NCBI RefSeq assembly: GCF_007829815.1
Contig: NZ_VIWT01000001.1
Location: forward strand, 4,803,001-4,867,000
Direction: 5' to 3'
From: Kitasatospora viridis
Lineage (GTDB): Bacteria; Actinomycetota; Actinomycetes; Streptomycetales; Streptomycetaceae
DNA length: 64,000 nucleotides
In this document: piece after piece, positions 23,593 through 31,987 of the stretch
How positions within the stretch are numbered: the stretch's first letter is position 1
Layout: each line of letters starts with the position of its first letter
Made by a program: the position numbers and the translations under genes
The notes under the pieces: generated by a model
What the model was told of the DNA's origin: nothing
Databases searched by the model: none
The model's input: only the letters and a program-made list of their open reading frames with translations

Positions 23593-24900
23593 GTGATCTC
23601 TCGAATCGACCTGCGCGGCGCCACCGGCGACCCGCGGGACCTGCTGCCCCGAGCCGAGTTCGACGTAGAGGACGCCCTGGAGAAGGTGCGCCCGATCTGC
23701 GAGGACGTGCGCCATCGCGGGGTCGCGGCGCTGATCGAGATCACCGAGCGCTTCGACGGCGTGCGGCTGGAGTCCACCCGGGTGCCGGAGGCGGAGATCA
23801 CCGCCGCGCTGGAGACCCTGGACCCGAAGGTGCGCGCCGCCCTGGAGGAGACCATCCGGCGGGTCCGGATCGTGCACCGCGCGCAGCGCCGCACGGACCA
23901 CACCGTGCAGGTGGCGCCGGGTGGTTCGGTCACCGAGCGCTGGGTGCCGATGGACCGGGTCGGCCTCTACGTGCCGGGCGGCCTGGCCGTCTACCCGTCC
24001 TCCGTGGTGATGAACGTCATCCCGGCCCAGGAGGCCGGCGTCCAGGGCATCGCGGTGACCTCCCCGCCGCAGAAGGCCTTCGGCGGCAAGGTGCACCCGG
24101 CGGTGCTGGCGGCCTGCGCGCTGCTCGGCGTGACGGAGGTCTACTCGGTCGGCGGCGCCCAGGCGGTCGCGATGTTCGCCTACGGCACCGAGGAGTGCGC
24201 CCCCGTCAACCTGGTGACCGGCCCGGGCAACATCTTCGTGGCCGCCGCCAAGCGGCTGCTCAAGGGCCGGATCGGCATCGACGCCGAGGCCGGGCCGACC
24301 GAGATCCTGGTGCTGGCGGACGACACCGCCGAGCCCGTCGAGGTCGCCGCCGACCTGATCAGCCAGGCCGAGCACGACCCGATGGCCGCCTCGGTGCTGG
24401 TCACCGAGTCGGTCGAGCTGGCCGACGCGGTCGAGGCCGAGCTGGTCGGGCAGGTCGAGCGGACCAAGCACCGCGAGCGGGTGACCACCGCGCTGGGCGG
24501 CAAGCAGTCTGCGATCGTCCTGGTCGACGACCTGGAGCAGGGCCTGGCGGTGGCGAACGCCTACGCCGCCGAGCACCTGGAGATCCAGACCAGGGACGCC
24601 GCCGCGGTGGCCGCCCGGGTGCGCAACGCCGGGGCGATCTTCGTCGGCCGGTTCGCGCCGGTCTCGCTGGGCGACTACGCGGCCGGTTCCAACCACGTGC
24701 TGCCCACGGCCGGCTGCGCCTGCCACTCCTCCGGCCTGTCGGTGCAGTCCTTCCTGCGCGGGATCCACGTCGTGGACTACAGCAAGGAGGCGCTGGCCGA
24801 GGTCGCCGAGCACGTGGTCAACCTCTCCGCCGCCGAGGACCTGCCCGGCCACGGCGATGCCATCCGTGCCCGCTTCGACTGGACGGTACCGAGCTCCTGA
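23593..24900 (+). CDS. hisD: Histidinol dehydrogenase
   Basis: The 435-residue enzyme catalyses the last two NAD-dependent oxidations, L-histidinol to L-histidine, using Zn. It shows VPGGLAVYPSSVVMNVIPA, YSVGGAQAVAMFAYGTE, TGPGNIFVAAAKRL, DAEAGPTEILVLAD (NAD/active region), QAEHDPMAASVL (Zn/His), YAAEHLEIQTRD (catalytic Glu-His) and GSNHVLPTAGCACHSSGL. The GTG at 23593 is preceded by a -10 box at 7 nt and no ribosome site, so the message is predicted leaderless. It is the first gene of the his operon; the stop overlaps hisC by one base. Confidence 0.97.
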   Translation: MISRIDLRGATGDPRDLLPRAEFDVEDALEKVRPICEDVRHRGVAALIEITERFDGVRLESTRVPEAEITAALETLDPKVRAALEETIRRVRIVHRAQRRTDHTVQVAPGGSVTERWVPMDRVGLYVPGGLAVYPSSVVMNVIPAQEAGVQGIAVTSPPQKAFGGKVHPAVLAACALLGVTEVYSVGGAQAVAMFAYGTEECAPVNLVTGPGNIFVAAAKRLLKGRIGIDAEAGPTEILVLADDTAEPVEVAADLISQAEHDPMAASVLVTESVELADAVEAELVGQVERTKHRERVTTALGGKQSAIVLVDDLEQGLAVANAYAAEHLEIQTRDAAAVAARVRNAGAIFVGRFAPVSLGDYAAGSNHVLPTAGCACHSSGLSVQSFLRGIHVVDYSKEALAEVAEHVVNLSAAEDLPGHGDAIRARFDWTVPSS

Positions 24901-26006
24901 TGAAGATCGACGACCTGCCGATCCGTGACGAGCTGCGCGGCCAGTCGCCCTACGGCGCCCCGCAGCTGGACGTCCCGGTCCAGCTGAACACCAACGAGAA
25001 CCCCTACCGGCTCCCCGAAGAGCTGGTCGCCCGGATCGCCGAGCGGGTGGCCGAGGCGGCCCGCGACCTCAACCGCTACCCGGACCGGGACGCGGTCGAG
25101 CTGCGCACCGAGCTGGCCCGCTACCTCACCCGCAGCACCGGCTTCGCGCTGACGACCGGTCAGGTCTGGGCGGCCAACGGCTCCAACGAGGTCATCCAGC
25201 AGCTGCTGCAGACCTTCGGCGGCCCGGGCCGGCGCGCGCTCGGCTTCGAGCCGAGCTACCAGATGCACGAGCTGATCTCCCGCGGCACCGGCACCGAGTG
25301 GGTGGCCGGTCCGCGCAACGCGGACTTCACCATCGACGAGGCCGCCGCCGTGGCGGCGCTCGCCGAGCACCGCCCGGACGTGCTCTTCATCTGCTCGCCG
25401 AACAACCCGACCGGCACGGCGGTGGCCCGGGAGACCGTGCTGCGGCTCTACGACGCCGCGCAGGCGGTCAAGCCCACCGTGGTCGTGGTGGACGAGGCCT
25501 ACGTGGAGTTCTCCCACCAGGACTCGCTGCTGCCGCTGATCGAGGGCCGCCCGCTGATGGTGGTCACCCGTACCATGTCGAAGGCCTTCGGCGCGGCCGG
25601 CCTGCGCCTGGGCTACCTGGCCGCCGATCCGGCGGTGGTGGACGCGGTCCAGCTGGTCCGGCTGCCGTACCACCTGTCGGCGGTCACCCAGGCGACCGCG
25701 CTGGCCTGCCTGGAGCACACCGACACGCTGCTCGGCTACGTGCGGCGGCTCAAGCAGGGTCGCGACGAGCTGGTCGAGCGCCTCACCGCCATGGGCCTGG
25801 AGGTCACCGCCTCCGACTCCAACTTCATCCAGTTCGGCGTCTTCGAGGACCCGCAGGCCGTCTGGCAGGCGATCCTCGACCACGGCGTGCTGGTCCGCAA
25901 CAACGGCGTCCCGGGCCGCCTGCGGGTGACCGCCGGCACACCCGAGGAGAACGCGGCCTTCCTGCAGGCCGTCGCCACCGTGATCAAGGAGCTGTCCACC
26001 GTATGA
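24900..26006 (+). CDS. hisC: Histidinol-phosphate aminotransferase
   Basis: This 368-residue class-II PLP aminotransferase has NTNENPYRLP near the N-terminus, the nucleotide-type NGSNEVIQQLL, FICSPNNPTGT (Asn contact), VVVVDEAYVEFS (Asp to the PLP nitrogen), and the PLP Lys228 in TMSKAFGAAGLRLGYL. It converts imidazole-acetol phosphate and glutamate to histidinol phosphate. The start ATG shares one base with the hisD stop; the 3' end overlaps hisB by 4 bp. Confidence 0.97.
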   Translation: MKIDDLPIRDELRGQSPYGAPQLDVPVQLNTNENPYRLPEELVARIAERVAEAARDLNRYPDRDAVELRTELARYLTRSTGFALTTGQVWAANGSNEVIQQLLQTFGGPGRRALGFEPSYQMHELISRGTGTEWVAGPRNADFTIDEAAAVAALAEHRPDVLFICSPNNPTGTAVARETVLRLYDAAQAVKPTVVVVDEAYVEFSHQDSLLPLIEGRPLMVVTRTMSKAFGAAGLRLGYLAADPAVVDAVQLVRLPYHLSAVTQATALACLEHTDTLLGYVRRLKQGRDELVERLTAMGLEVTASDSNFIQFGVFEDPQAVWQAILDHGVLVRNNGVPGRLRVTAGTPEENAAFLQAVATVIKELSTV

Positions 26007-26602
26007 CCCGCATCGGGCGCGTCGAACGCGCAACCAAGGAGACCACGGTCCTGGTCGAGATCGATCTCGACGGCACCGGACGGACCGACATCTCCACCGG
26101 GGTGGGGTTCTACGACCACATGCTCGACCAGCTCGGTCGGCACGGTCTGTTCGACCTGACCGTGAAGACCGAGGGCGACCTGCACATCGACACCCACCAC
26201 ACGATCGAGGACACCGCCCTCGCGCTGGGTGCCGCGTTCAAGCAGGCGCTCGGCGACAAGGTGGGCATCTACCGGTTCGGCAACTGCACCGTCCCGCTGG
26301 ACGAGTCGCTGGCCCAGGTGACCGTCGACCTGTCCGGCCGGCCCTACCTGGTGCACACCGAGCCCGAGGGCCTGGCGCCGATGATCGGCAGCTACGACAC
26401 CACGATGACCCGGCACATACTCGAATCCTTCGTGGCCCAGGCCCAGGTCGCGCTGCACGTGCACGTGCCGTACGGCCGCAACGCGCACCACATCGTGGAG
26501 TGCCAGTTCAAGGCGCTGGCCCGGGCCCTGCGGTACGCCGCCGAGTTCGACCCGCGGGCCGCGGCCGCCGGCATCCTGCCCTCCACCAAGGGGGCGTTGT
26601 GA
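26003..26602 (+). CDS. hisB: Imidazoleglycerol-phosphate dehydratase
   Basis: This is a 199-residue single-domain (monofunctional) IGP dehydratase, as in actinobacteria. It has the Mn-binding motifs TGVGFYDHMLDQLGRHG, DLHIDTHHTIEDTALALG, and RHILESFVAQAQVALHV, and ends NAHHIVECQFKALARALR. It converts imidazoleglycerol phosphate to imidazole-acetol phosphate. It overlaps hisC upstream and the small membrane gene downstream, each by 4 bp. Confidence 0.97.
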   Translation: MTRIGRVERATKETTVLVEIDLDGTGRTDISTGVGFYDHMLDQLGRHGLFDLTVKTEGDLHIDTHHTIEDTALALGAAFKQALGDKVGIYRFGNCTVPLDESLAQVTVDLSGRPYLVHTEPEGLAPMIGSYDTTMTRHILESFVAQAQVALHVHVPYGRNAHHIVECQFKALARALRYAAEFDPRAAAAGILPSTKGAL

Positions 26603-26751
26603 GCAACACCGCCATGGCGCTGATCTTCTTCGGCCTCTTCCTGGGGGCCGGCGTCTACTCCTTCTGGAAGCAGAAGATCGCCAAGAGCGTCATCGCCGTC
26701 CTCGCCATCGGATCGGTCATGTGCCTGTCCGCCGGCCTCATGCGCCTCTAG
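26599..26751 (+). CDS. Small membrane protein between hisB and hisH
   Basis: The GTG at 26599 overlaps the hisB stop by 4 bp. The 50-residue protein is two hydrophobic helices (TAMALIFFGLFLGAGVYSFW and KSVIAVLAIGSVMCLSAGLM) joined by a basic KQKIAK turn. A small membrane gene at this position is also found in other Streptomyces his operons. No role in histidine synthesis is known. Confidence 0.85.
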   Translation: MSNTAMALIFFGLFLGAGVYSFWKQKIAKSVIAVLAIGSVMCLSAGLMRL

Positions 26752-26768
26752 AGGAGACGGGACACCCG

Positions 26769-27404
26769 ATGGGCAAGAACGTTGTGGTGCTCGACTACGG
26801 CTCGGGCAACCTGCGCTCGGCGCAGCGCGCGCTGGAGCGCACCGGCGCCGAGGTCACGGTGACCTCCGACTTCAAGACCGCGATGGACGCCGACGGCCTG
26901 CTGGTCCCCGGCGTCGGCGCCTTCGAGGCCTGCATGCGCGGGCTCAAGGCGGTCCGCGGCGACTGGATCATCGGCCGCCGACTGGCCGGCGGCCGCCCGG
27001 TGATGGGCATCTGCGTGGGCATGCAGATCCTCTTCGAGCGCGGGGTCGAGCACGGCGTGGAGAGCGCCGGCTGCGACGAGTGGCCGGGCACCGTGGAGCC
27101 GCTGCAGGCCCCGGTGGTGCCGCACATGGGCTGGAACACGGTGGACGCGCCGCAGGGCAGCCGGCTCTTCGCCGGGCTGGACCCGCAGAGCCGGTTCTAC
27201 TTCGTGCACTCCTACGCGGTGCGCCGCTGGGAGCTTGAGGTCACCAACGCCAACATCACCGCGCCGCTGGTCACCTGGGCCACCCACGGCGAGCCGTTCG
27301 TCGCGGCGGTGGAGAACGGCCCGCTCTGGGCCACCCAGTTCCACCCCGAGAAGTCCGGCGACGCCGGCGCCGCCCTGCTGACCAACTGGGTCAACACCCT
27401 CTGA
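26769..27404 (+). CDS. hisH: Imidazole glycerol phosphate synthase, glutaminase subunit
   Basis: The 211-residue class-I amidotransferase has the opening VVVLDYGSGNLRSAQRAL, the oxyanion strand PGVGAFEACM, nucleophile Cys82 in GICVGMQILFE, and the His-Glu pair in FHPEKSG. It makes ammonia from glutamine for HisF. RBS GAGGAG precedes the ATG; 17 bp separate it from the small membrane gene. Confidence 0.97.
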   Translation: MGKNVVVLDYGSGNLRSAQRALERTGAEVTVTSDFKTAMDADGLLVPGVGAFEACMRGLKAVRGDWIIGRRLAGGRPVMGICVGMQILFERGVEHGVESAGCDEWPGTVEPLQAPVVPHMGWNTVDAPQGSRLFAGLDPQSRFYFVHSYAVRRWELEVTNANITAPLVTWATHGEPFVAAVENGPLWATQFHPEKSGDAGAALLTNWVNTL

Positions 27405-27426
27405 AGCCGGAAGCTGGAAGACAGAC

Positions 27427-28152
27427 ATGAGCCGCCTCGAACTGCTCCCCGCCGTGGACATCCGCAACGGCCAGGCGGTCCGCCTGGTCAAGGGCGCGTC
27501 CGGCACCGAGACCTCCTTCGGCGAGCCGCTGGGCGCCGCGCTGGCCTGGCAGGAGGCCGGCGCCGAGTGGCTGCACCTGGTCGACCTGGACGCCGCCTTC
27601 GGCACCGGCGACAACCGCGAGCTGACCGGCCGGATCGCCGGCACCCTCGACATCAAGGTCGAGCTGTCCGGCGGCATCCGCGACGACGAGTCGCTGGCCC
27701 GCGCGCTGGCCACCGGCTGCACCCGGGTGAACCTGGGCACCGCCGCCCTGGAGTCCCCCGAGTGGGTGGCCAAGGCGATCGCCGAGCACGGCGACAGGAT
27801 CGCGGTCGGCCTGGACGTGATCGGCACCCAGCTGCGCGGCCGCGGCTGGACCACCGAGGGCCCCGACCTGTTCGAGGTGCTGGCCCGCCTGGACGCCGAG
27901 GGCTGCGCCCGCTACGTGGTCACCGACGTCAACCGGGACGGCACCCTGACCGGCCCCAACCTGGAGCTGCTGAGCCGGGTCTGCTCGGCCACCGACCGGC
28001 CCGTTGTGGCATCCGGCGGCGTGTCCTCGCTGGCGGACCTGCGGGCGATCGCCACCCTGGTACCCGAGGGCGTCGAGGGCGCGATCGTCGGCAAGGCCCT
28101 CTACGAGCACAAGTTCACCCTCGCCGAGGCCCTGGAGGCAGTGTCATCGTGA
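27427..28152 (+). CDS. priA: Phosphoribosyl isomerase A (bifunctional HisA/TrpF)
   Basis: The 241-residue (beta/alpha)8 barrel has catalytic Asp in LLPAVDIRNGQAVRL and in VVTDVNRDGTLTGPN, plus phosphate-binding VELSGGIRDD and VASGGVSSL. The Actinobacterial enzyme acts on both ProFAR (histidine) and PRA (tryptophan). No trpF gene occurs beside trpC, B and A in this window, in line with the dual role. The GTGA overlap couples it to the RidA-like gene. An exact palindrome copy covers its stop codon (28150-28162). Confidence 0.95.
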   Translation: MSRLELLPAVDIRNGQAVRLVKGASGTETSFGEPLGAALAWQEAGAEWLHLVDLDAAFGTGDNRELTGRIAGTLDIKVELSGGIRDDESLARALATGCTRVNLGTAALESPEWVAKAIAEHGDRIAVGLDVIGTQLRGRGWTTEGPDLFEVLARLDAEGCARYVVTDVNRDGTLTGPNLELLSRVCSATDRPVVASGGVSSLADLRAIATLVPEGVEGAIVGKALYEHKFTLAEALEAVSS

Positions 28153-28580
28153 CGGACCGTCAGATCGTGCGCGGCCGGCTGGTCTCCGACACCCCGCAGG
28201 AGGAGCAGTTCGGCTCGGCCCTGGCGGTGGCGGCGGGCGACCACGTGCACGTGGCGGGCTGCACGGCCGGTTCGGCCGGCGGCGGCGACGACTGGGGCAA
28301 CCCGTACGACCAGGCCAGGGCCGCCTTCGCGGCCGGCCTGGCGGCGCTCGCCGCGTACGGCCTGACGGCGGGCGAGGTGGTCCGCACCCGGATGTACCTG
28401 ACCCACTCCCGGGACGCCGAGCCGGTCGGCCGGGCCCACCGCGAGCTGTTCGCCGAGGTCCGCCCGGCCACCACCGTGCTGGTGGTGGCCGGCCTGGCCG
28501 ACCCCCGCTCGCTGGTCGAAATCGAGCTCGACGCCTACCGCGCCGGGCTCGCCACCACCTTGGAAGGCAGCACCGAATGA
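28149..28580 (+). CDS. RidA/YjgF-family protein lacking the usual catalytic Arg
   Basis: The 143-residue protein has the Rid fold pattern (DHVHVAGCTAG, DQARAAFAAGLAALAAYGL, VVRTRMYLTHSRD, AHRELFAEVRP, LVEIELDAY). In imine-deaminating RidA the segment reads FPARS with an essential Arg; here it is RPATT, so that Arg is a Thr. It is therefore probably not a standard enamine/imine deaminase. It lies between priA and hisF, overlapping each by 4 bp, so it is made with the his enzymes. Confidence 0.88.
   Translation: MTDRQIVRGRLVSDTPQEEQFGSALAVAAGDHVHVAGCTAGSAGGGDDWGNPYDQARAAFAAGLAALAAYGLTAGEVVRTRMYLTHSRDAEPVGRAHRELFAEVRPATTVLVVAGLADPRSLVEIELDAYRAGLATTLEGSTE
28150..28162. repeat. TGACG-N3-CGTCA palindrome, exact copy 4 (spacer GAC)
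   Basis: Exact copy over the priA stop codon and the first codons of the RidA-like gene. Confidence 0.75.
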
Positions 28581-29347
28581 CCCTCGCGGTCCGAGTCATC
28601 CCCTGCCTGGACGTGGACGCCGGACGAGTCGTCAAGGGCGTCAACTTCCAGAACCTGCGCGACGCCGGCGACCCGGTCGAGCTGGCCAAGCGGTACGACG
28701 CGGAGGGCGCCGACGAGCTGACCTTCCTCGACATCACCGCCTCCTCCGGCGACCGGGAGACCACCTACGACGTGGTGCGCCGCACCGCCGAGCAGGTCTT
28801 CATCCCGCTCACCGTCGGCGGCGGCGTGCGCACCGTCGAGGACGTGGACAGGTTGCTGCGGGCCGGCGCCGACAAGGTCGGCGTCAACACCGCGGCGATC
28901 GTCCGCCCGGAGCTGATCCGGGAGATCGCCGAGCGGTTCGGCCGGCAGGTGCTGGTGCTCTCGGTGGACGCCCGCCGGGTGCACCCGGGCACCGAGACCG
29001 CGTCGGGCTGGGAGGTCACCACCCACGGCGGGCGCCAGGGCACCGGCCTGGACGCCGTCGAGTGGGCGGTGCGGGCGGCCGAGCTGGGCGCCGGCGAGAT
29101 CCTGCTCAACTCGATGGACGCCGACGGCACCAAGGACGGCTACGACCTGGCGATGATCGAGGCCGTGCGGGCCGAGGTCGCGGTGCCGGTGATCGCCTCC
29201 GGCGGCGCCGGCAAGCTCGCCGACTTCGCCCCGGCGGTGGCCGCGGGGGCCGACGCGGTGCTGGCCGCCTCGGTCTTCCACTTCGGCGACCTGCGGATCG
29301 GCGAGGTCAAGCAGGCGCTGCGGGAGGCCGGCCACCCGGTCCGCTGA
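28577..29347 (+). CDS. hisF: Imidazole glycerol phosphate synthase, cyclase subunit
   Basis: The 256-residue barrel has the catalytic Asp in RVIPCLDVDAGRVVKGVNF and a second in LNSMDADGTKDGYD, with phosphate loops LTVGGGVRTVED and IASGGAGKL. It uses ammonia from HisH to form imidazoleglycerol phosphate and AICAR. It overlaps the RidA-like gene by 4 bp and ends the his operon; a palindrome variant (29345-29357) covers its stop and the stop of the convergent gene. Confidence 0.97.
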   Translation: MTLAVRVIPCLDVDAGRVVKGVNFQNLRDAGDPVELAKRYDAEGADELTFLDITASSGDRETTYDVVRRTAEQVFIPLTVGGGVRTVEDVDRLLRAGADKVGVNTAAIVRPELIREIAERFGRQVLVLSVDARRVHPGTETASGWEVTTHGGRQGTGLDAVEWAVRAAELGAGEILLNSMDADGTKDGYDLAMIEAVRAEVAVPVIASGGAGKLADFAPAVAAGADAVLAASVFHFGDLRIGEVKQALREAGHPVR

Positions 29348-29354
29348 CGCGGGG

Positions 29355-29891
29355 TCAGTGCTTCAGCGGTGCGGTCAGCTTGGTGCCGCCCTCGCGCTCG
29401 GAGGCGGTGAGCAGGCAGCTGGTGTCCCGCGAGCCCTGCTGGTAGTACTTCAGCGCCGGGCCCATCGGGAAGCTGTACCAGGTGCCGCCGCCCTGCGCCG
29501 CCTGGGCGGTCGCCACGAACGGCTGGCAGAGCGTGCGCAGCGCGGTGGCGATCTGCGAGTCCTTGACCAGGCCGTCCGGCAGCAGCGGGTTGGCGATCAC
29601 CTCGGCGTCGTGCGGCCCGTCGCACGGGCGGGCCTGGGCGACCGTGATCACCGGGCTCAACTGCGGGTGGTCCAGGCAGGTGCCGACCGGGAACCACGGG
29701 TAGGGCACCTGCTTGGTCGGGCTGGGGGAGGGGCTCGGCGACGGCGGCGCCGAGGACGGCGGGGGCGGCGGCGCGGCGGCGGCCCGGTGCTTCGGGCCGG
29801 GCCAGAACAGCGCCACGGCCACCCCGGCGAGGGCGATCAACAGGACGGCCAGCAGCAGCAACCGGCCGGTGGGACGCGCGGACTGGGTCAT
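29355..29891 (-). CDS. Membrane-anchored protein with septum-formation-like domain
   Basis: The 178-residue protein has one N-terminal membrane anchor (LLLLAVLLIALAGVAVALFW), a Pro/Ser-rich linker (residues about 35-60), and an extracellular domain with FPVGTCLDHP, ARPCDGPHDAEVIA, LRTLCQPFV and DTSCLLTASE, four Cys that could pair. The C-D-x-P-H-D-A-E pattern is like the actinobacterial septum-formation family. GATTCT lies 7 nt before the ATG, again a leaderless arrangement. It is inserted antiparallel between hisF and hisI. Confidence 0.7.
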   Translation of the reverse strand: MTQSARPTGRLLLLAVLLIALAGVAVALFWPGPKHRAAAAPPPPPSSAPPSPSPSPSPTKQVPYPWFPVGTCLDHPQLSPVITVAQARPCDGPHDAEVIANPLLPDGLVKDSQIATALRTLCQPFVATAQAAQGGGTWYSFPMGPALKYYQQGSRDTSCLLTASEREGGTKLTAPLKH

Positions 29892-30026
29892 GCGCACCAG
29901 AATCCCGCAGCCCGCCCGCCGCCGTCTGCCTTTCCCGCGGATCGGCTTCCCCGCGGATCGGCTTCCCCGCAGATGGGCCCCGGGCCGGTGCGCGGTGGCC
30001 CGTCCCGTCGACCCGCCCGCTCCTGC

Positions 30027-30032
30027 CAGAAT
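30027..30032 (+). promoter_or_regulatory. -10 box CAGAAT, leaderless promoter of hisI
   Basis: CAGAAT ends 7 nt before the ATG at 30040; no ribosome site is present. Confidence 0.6.
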
Positions 30033-30039
30033 GGTTCGC

Positions 30040-30414
30040 ATGTCCTCCGCAACGCCCGCCGCCCCCGGCAGCACCCTCCTCGACCCGGCCATCGCCGCCC
30101 GCCTCAAGCGCACCCCGGACGGCCTGCTGCCGGCCGTCGCCCAGCAGTACGACACCGGCGAGGTGCTGATGCTCGGCTGGATGGACGACGAGGCGCTGCA
30201 CCGCACGCTCACCACCGGCCGCTGCACCTACTGGAGCCGCAGCCGCAGCGAGTACTGGGTCAAGGGCGACACCTCCGGCCACCTCCAGCACGTCAAGTCG
30301 GTCGCCCTGGACTGCGACGGCGACACCCTGCTGGTCCAGGTCGACCAGGTCGGCGCGGCCTGCCACACCGGCGCCCGGACCTGCTTCGACGAGGACGTCC
30401 TGCTCGCCCCCTGA
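30040..30414 (+). CDS. hisI: Phosphoribosyl-AMP cyclohydrolase
   Basis: The 124-residue enzyme has VLMLGWMDDEAL, TYWSRSRSEYWVKGDTSGH, metal-binding DCDGDTLLVQVDQVG and AACHTGARTCF. It hydrolyses the purine ring of PR-AMP. It lacks a HisE domain, so PR-ATP pyrophosphatase is encoded elsewhere. It has its own leaderless-type promoter, with an alternative in-frame ATG at 30031 inside the -10 region that is unlikely. It is 43 bp upstream of trpE and could feed transcription into it. Confidence 0.95.
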   Translation: MSSATPAAPGSTLLDPAIAARLKRTPDGLLPAVAQQYDTGEVLMLGWMDDEALHRTLTTGRCTYWSRSRSEYWVKGDTSGHLQHVKSVALDCDGDTLLVQVDQVGAACHTGARTCFDEDVLLAP

Positions 30415-30457
30415 GCGCCTGACCCACTGTCAGTAACCCACGAGGATCGGTGCACCC

Positions 30458-31987
30458 ATGGATCTCGACGCCTTCCGCGCCCTCGCCGCCGACACCCGGG
30501 TCATCCCGGTCACCCGCCGGCTGCTGGCGGACGGGCTCACCCCGGTCGGCCTCTACCGCAGCCTGGCCGGCGAGCGCCCCGGCACCTTCCTGCTGGAGTC
30601 GGCCGAGCAGGGCCGCAGTTGGTCCCGCTACTCCTTCGTCGGGGTGCGCAGTGCGGCCACCCTCACGGTGGACGAGCGGGGCGGCGCCCGCTGGCTCGGC
30701 ACCCCGCCGGTCGGCATCCCGCGCGAGGGCGACCCGCTGGAGGTGCTGCGCGCCGCGCTGACCGCCCTGCACACCCCGCGCCCGGCGGACGACGGCCTGC
30801 CCCCGCTCACCGGCGGCCTGGTCGGCTACCTCGGCTACGACATCGTCCGCCGGCTGGAGAAGCTGCCCGACCTCAACCCGGACGACCTGAAGCTGCCCGA
30901 GCTGACCATGCTGCTCGCCACCGACCTCGCGGTGCTCGACCACGTGGACGGCACCGTGCTGCTGATCGCCAACGCGGTCAACCACAACGACCTGGCCAGC
31001 GGCGTCGACGAGGCGCACGCCGACGCGGTGGCCCGGCTGGACGCGATGGAGGCCGCGCTGGCCCGCCCGGTCGAGCCGGGCCTGGCCAGCGTGCCGGCCA
31101 CCCCGGTGGTGGACGCCCGCTCGCCGTTCGGCGGCGCGCCCTACCAGGCCGCGGTGGAGCTGGTGAAGGAGCGGATCCGGGCCGGCGAGGCCTTCCAGGT
31201 GGTGCCCTCGCAGCGGTTCGAGGCGCCCTGCCCGGCCTCCGCGCTGGACGTCTACCGGGTGCTGCGCACCACCAACCCCAGCCCGTACATGTACCTGTTC
31301 CGCTTCCCGGGGCCGGACGGCGGCGCCGAGGGCGGCTTCGACGTGGTCGGCTCCAGCCCGGAGGCGCTGGTCAAGGTGACGGAGCGTCAGGCGATGGTCC
31401 ATCCGATCGCCGGCACCCGGCACCGCGGCGGCACCCCGCAGGAGGACGCCGAGCTGGCCGCCGAGCTGCTCGCCGACCCCAAGGAGCGGGCCGAGCACCT
31501 GATGCTGGTCGACCTCGGCCGCAACGACCTGGGCCGGGTCTGCACCCCGGGCAGCGTCGAGGTGGTCGACTTCATGTCGATCGAGCGGTACAGCCACGTG
31601 ATGCACATCGTCTCCACCGTCACCGGCGAGGTGGCCGAGGGCCGCACCGCCTTCGACGTGCTGACCGCCTGCTTCCCGGCCGGCACGCTCTCCGGCGCGC
31701 CCAAGCCGCGGGCGATGCGGATCATCGAGGAGCTGGAGCCGACCCGGCGCGGCCTGTACGGCGGCTGCGTCGGCTACCTGGACTTCGCCGGGGACGCCGA
31801 CACCGCGATCGCCATCCGGACCGCGGTGCTGCGCGACGGCACCGCCTACGTGCAGGCCGGGGCCGGTGTGGTGGCCGACTCCGACCCGGTCGGCGAGGAC
31901 ACCGAGTGCCGCAACAAGGCGGCCGCGGTGCTGCGCGCGGTGGCCGCCGCGAACACCCTGGGGACCCCGGGGCGGGTGCGGGCGTGA
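30458..31987 (+). CDS. trpE: Anthranilate synthase component I
   Basis: This 509-residue chorismate-utilising enzyme lacks a fused TrpG domain. It has the tryptophan feedback site FLLESAEQGRSWSRYSF, AFQVVPSQRFEAPC, PSPYMYLFRF, VGSSPEALVKV, PIAGTRHRGGTPQED, MLVDLGRNDLGRVC, HIVSTVTGEV, and FPAGTLSGAPKPRAM. With a glutaminase from elsewhere it makes anthranilate. GAGG lies 13 nt before the ATG. An exact palindrome copy is inside (31377-31389). It overlaps the membrane gene by 4 bp. Confidence 0.97.
   Translation: MDLDAFRALAADTRVIPVTRRLLADGLTPVGLYRSLAGERPGTFLLESAEQGRSWSRYSFVGVRSAATLTVDERGGARWLGTPPVGIPREGDPLEVLRAALTALHTPRPADDGLPPLTGGLVGYLGYDIVRRLEKLPDLNPDDLKLPELTMLLATDLAVLDHVDGTVLLIANAVNHNDLASGVDEAHADAVARLDAMEAALARPVEPGLASVPATPVVDARSPFGGAPYQAAVELVKERIRAGEAFQVVPSQRFEAPCPASALDVYRVLRTTNPSPYMYLFRFPGPDGGAEGGFDVVGSSPEALVKVTERQAMVHPIAGTRHRGGTPQEDAELAAELLADPKERAEHLMLVDLGRNDLGRVCTPGSVEVVDFMSIERYSHVMHIVSTVTGEVAEGRTAFDVLTACFPAGTLSGAPKPRAMRIIEELEPTRRGLYGGCVGYLDFAGDADTAIAIRTAVLRDGTAYVQAGAGVVADSDPVGEDTECRNKAAAVLRAVAAANTLGTPGRVRA
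31377..31389. repeat. TGACG-N3-CGTCA palindrome, exact copy 5 (spacer GAG)
   Basis: Exact copy inside trpE. Confidence 0.75.

Noticed and set aside
20644..24900. Very long open frame reading into hisD
   Set aside because: Only the part from 23593 encodes a real protein. The rest is antisense to the NACHT and beta-helix genes and has shadow-type composition; the hisD promoter lies inside it.
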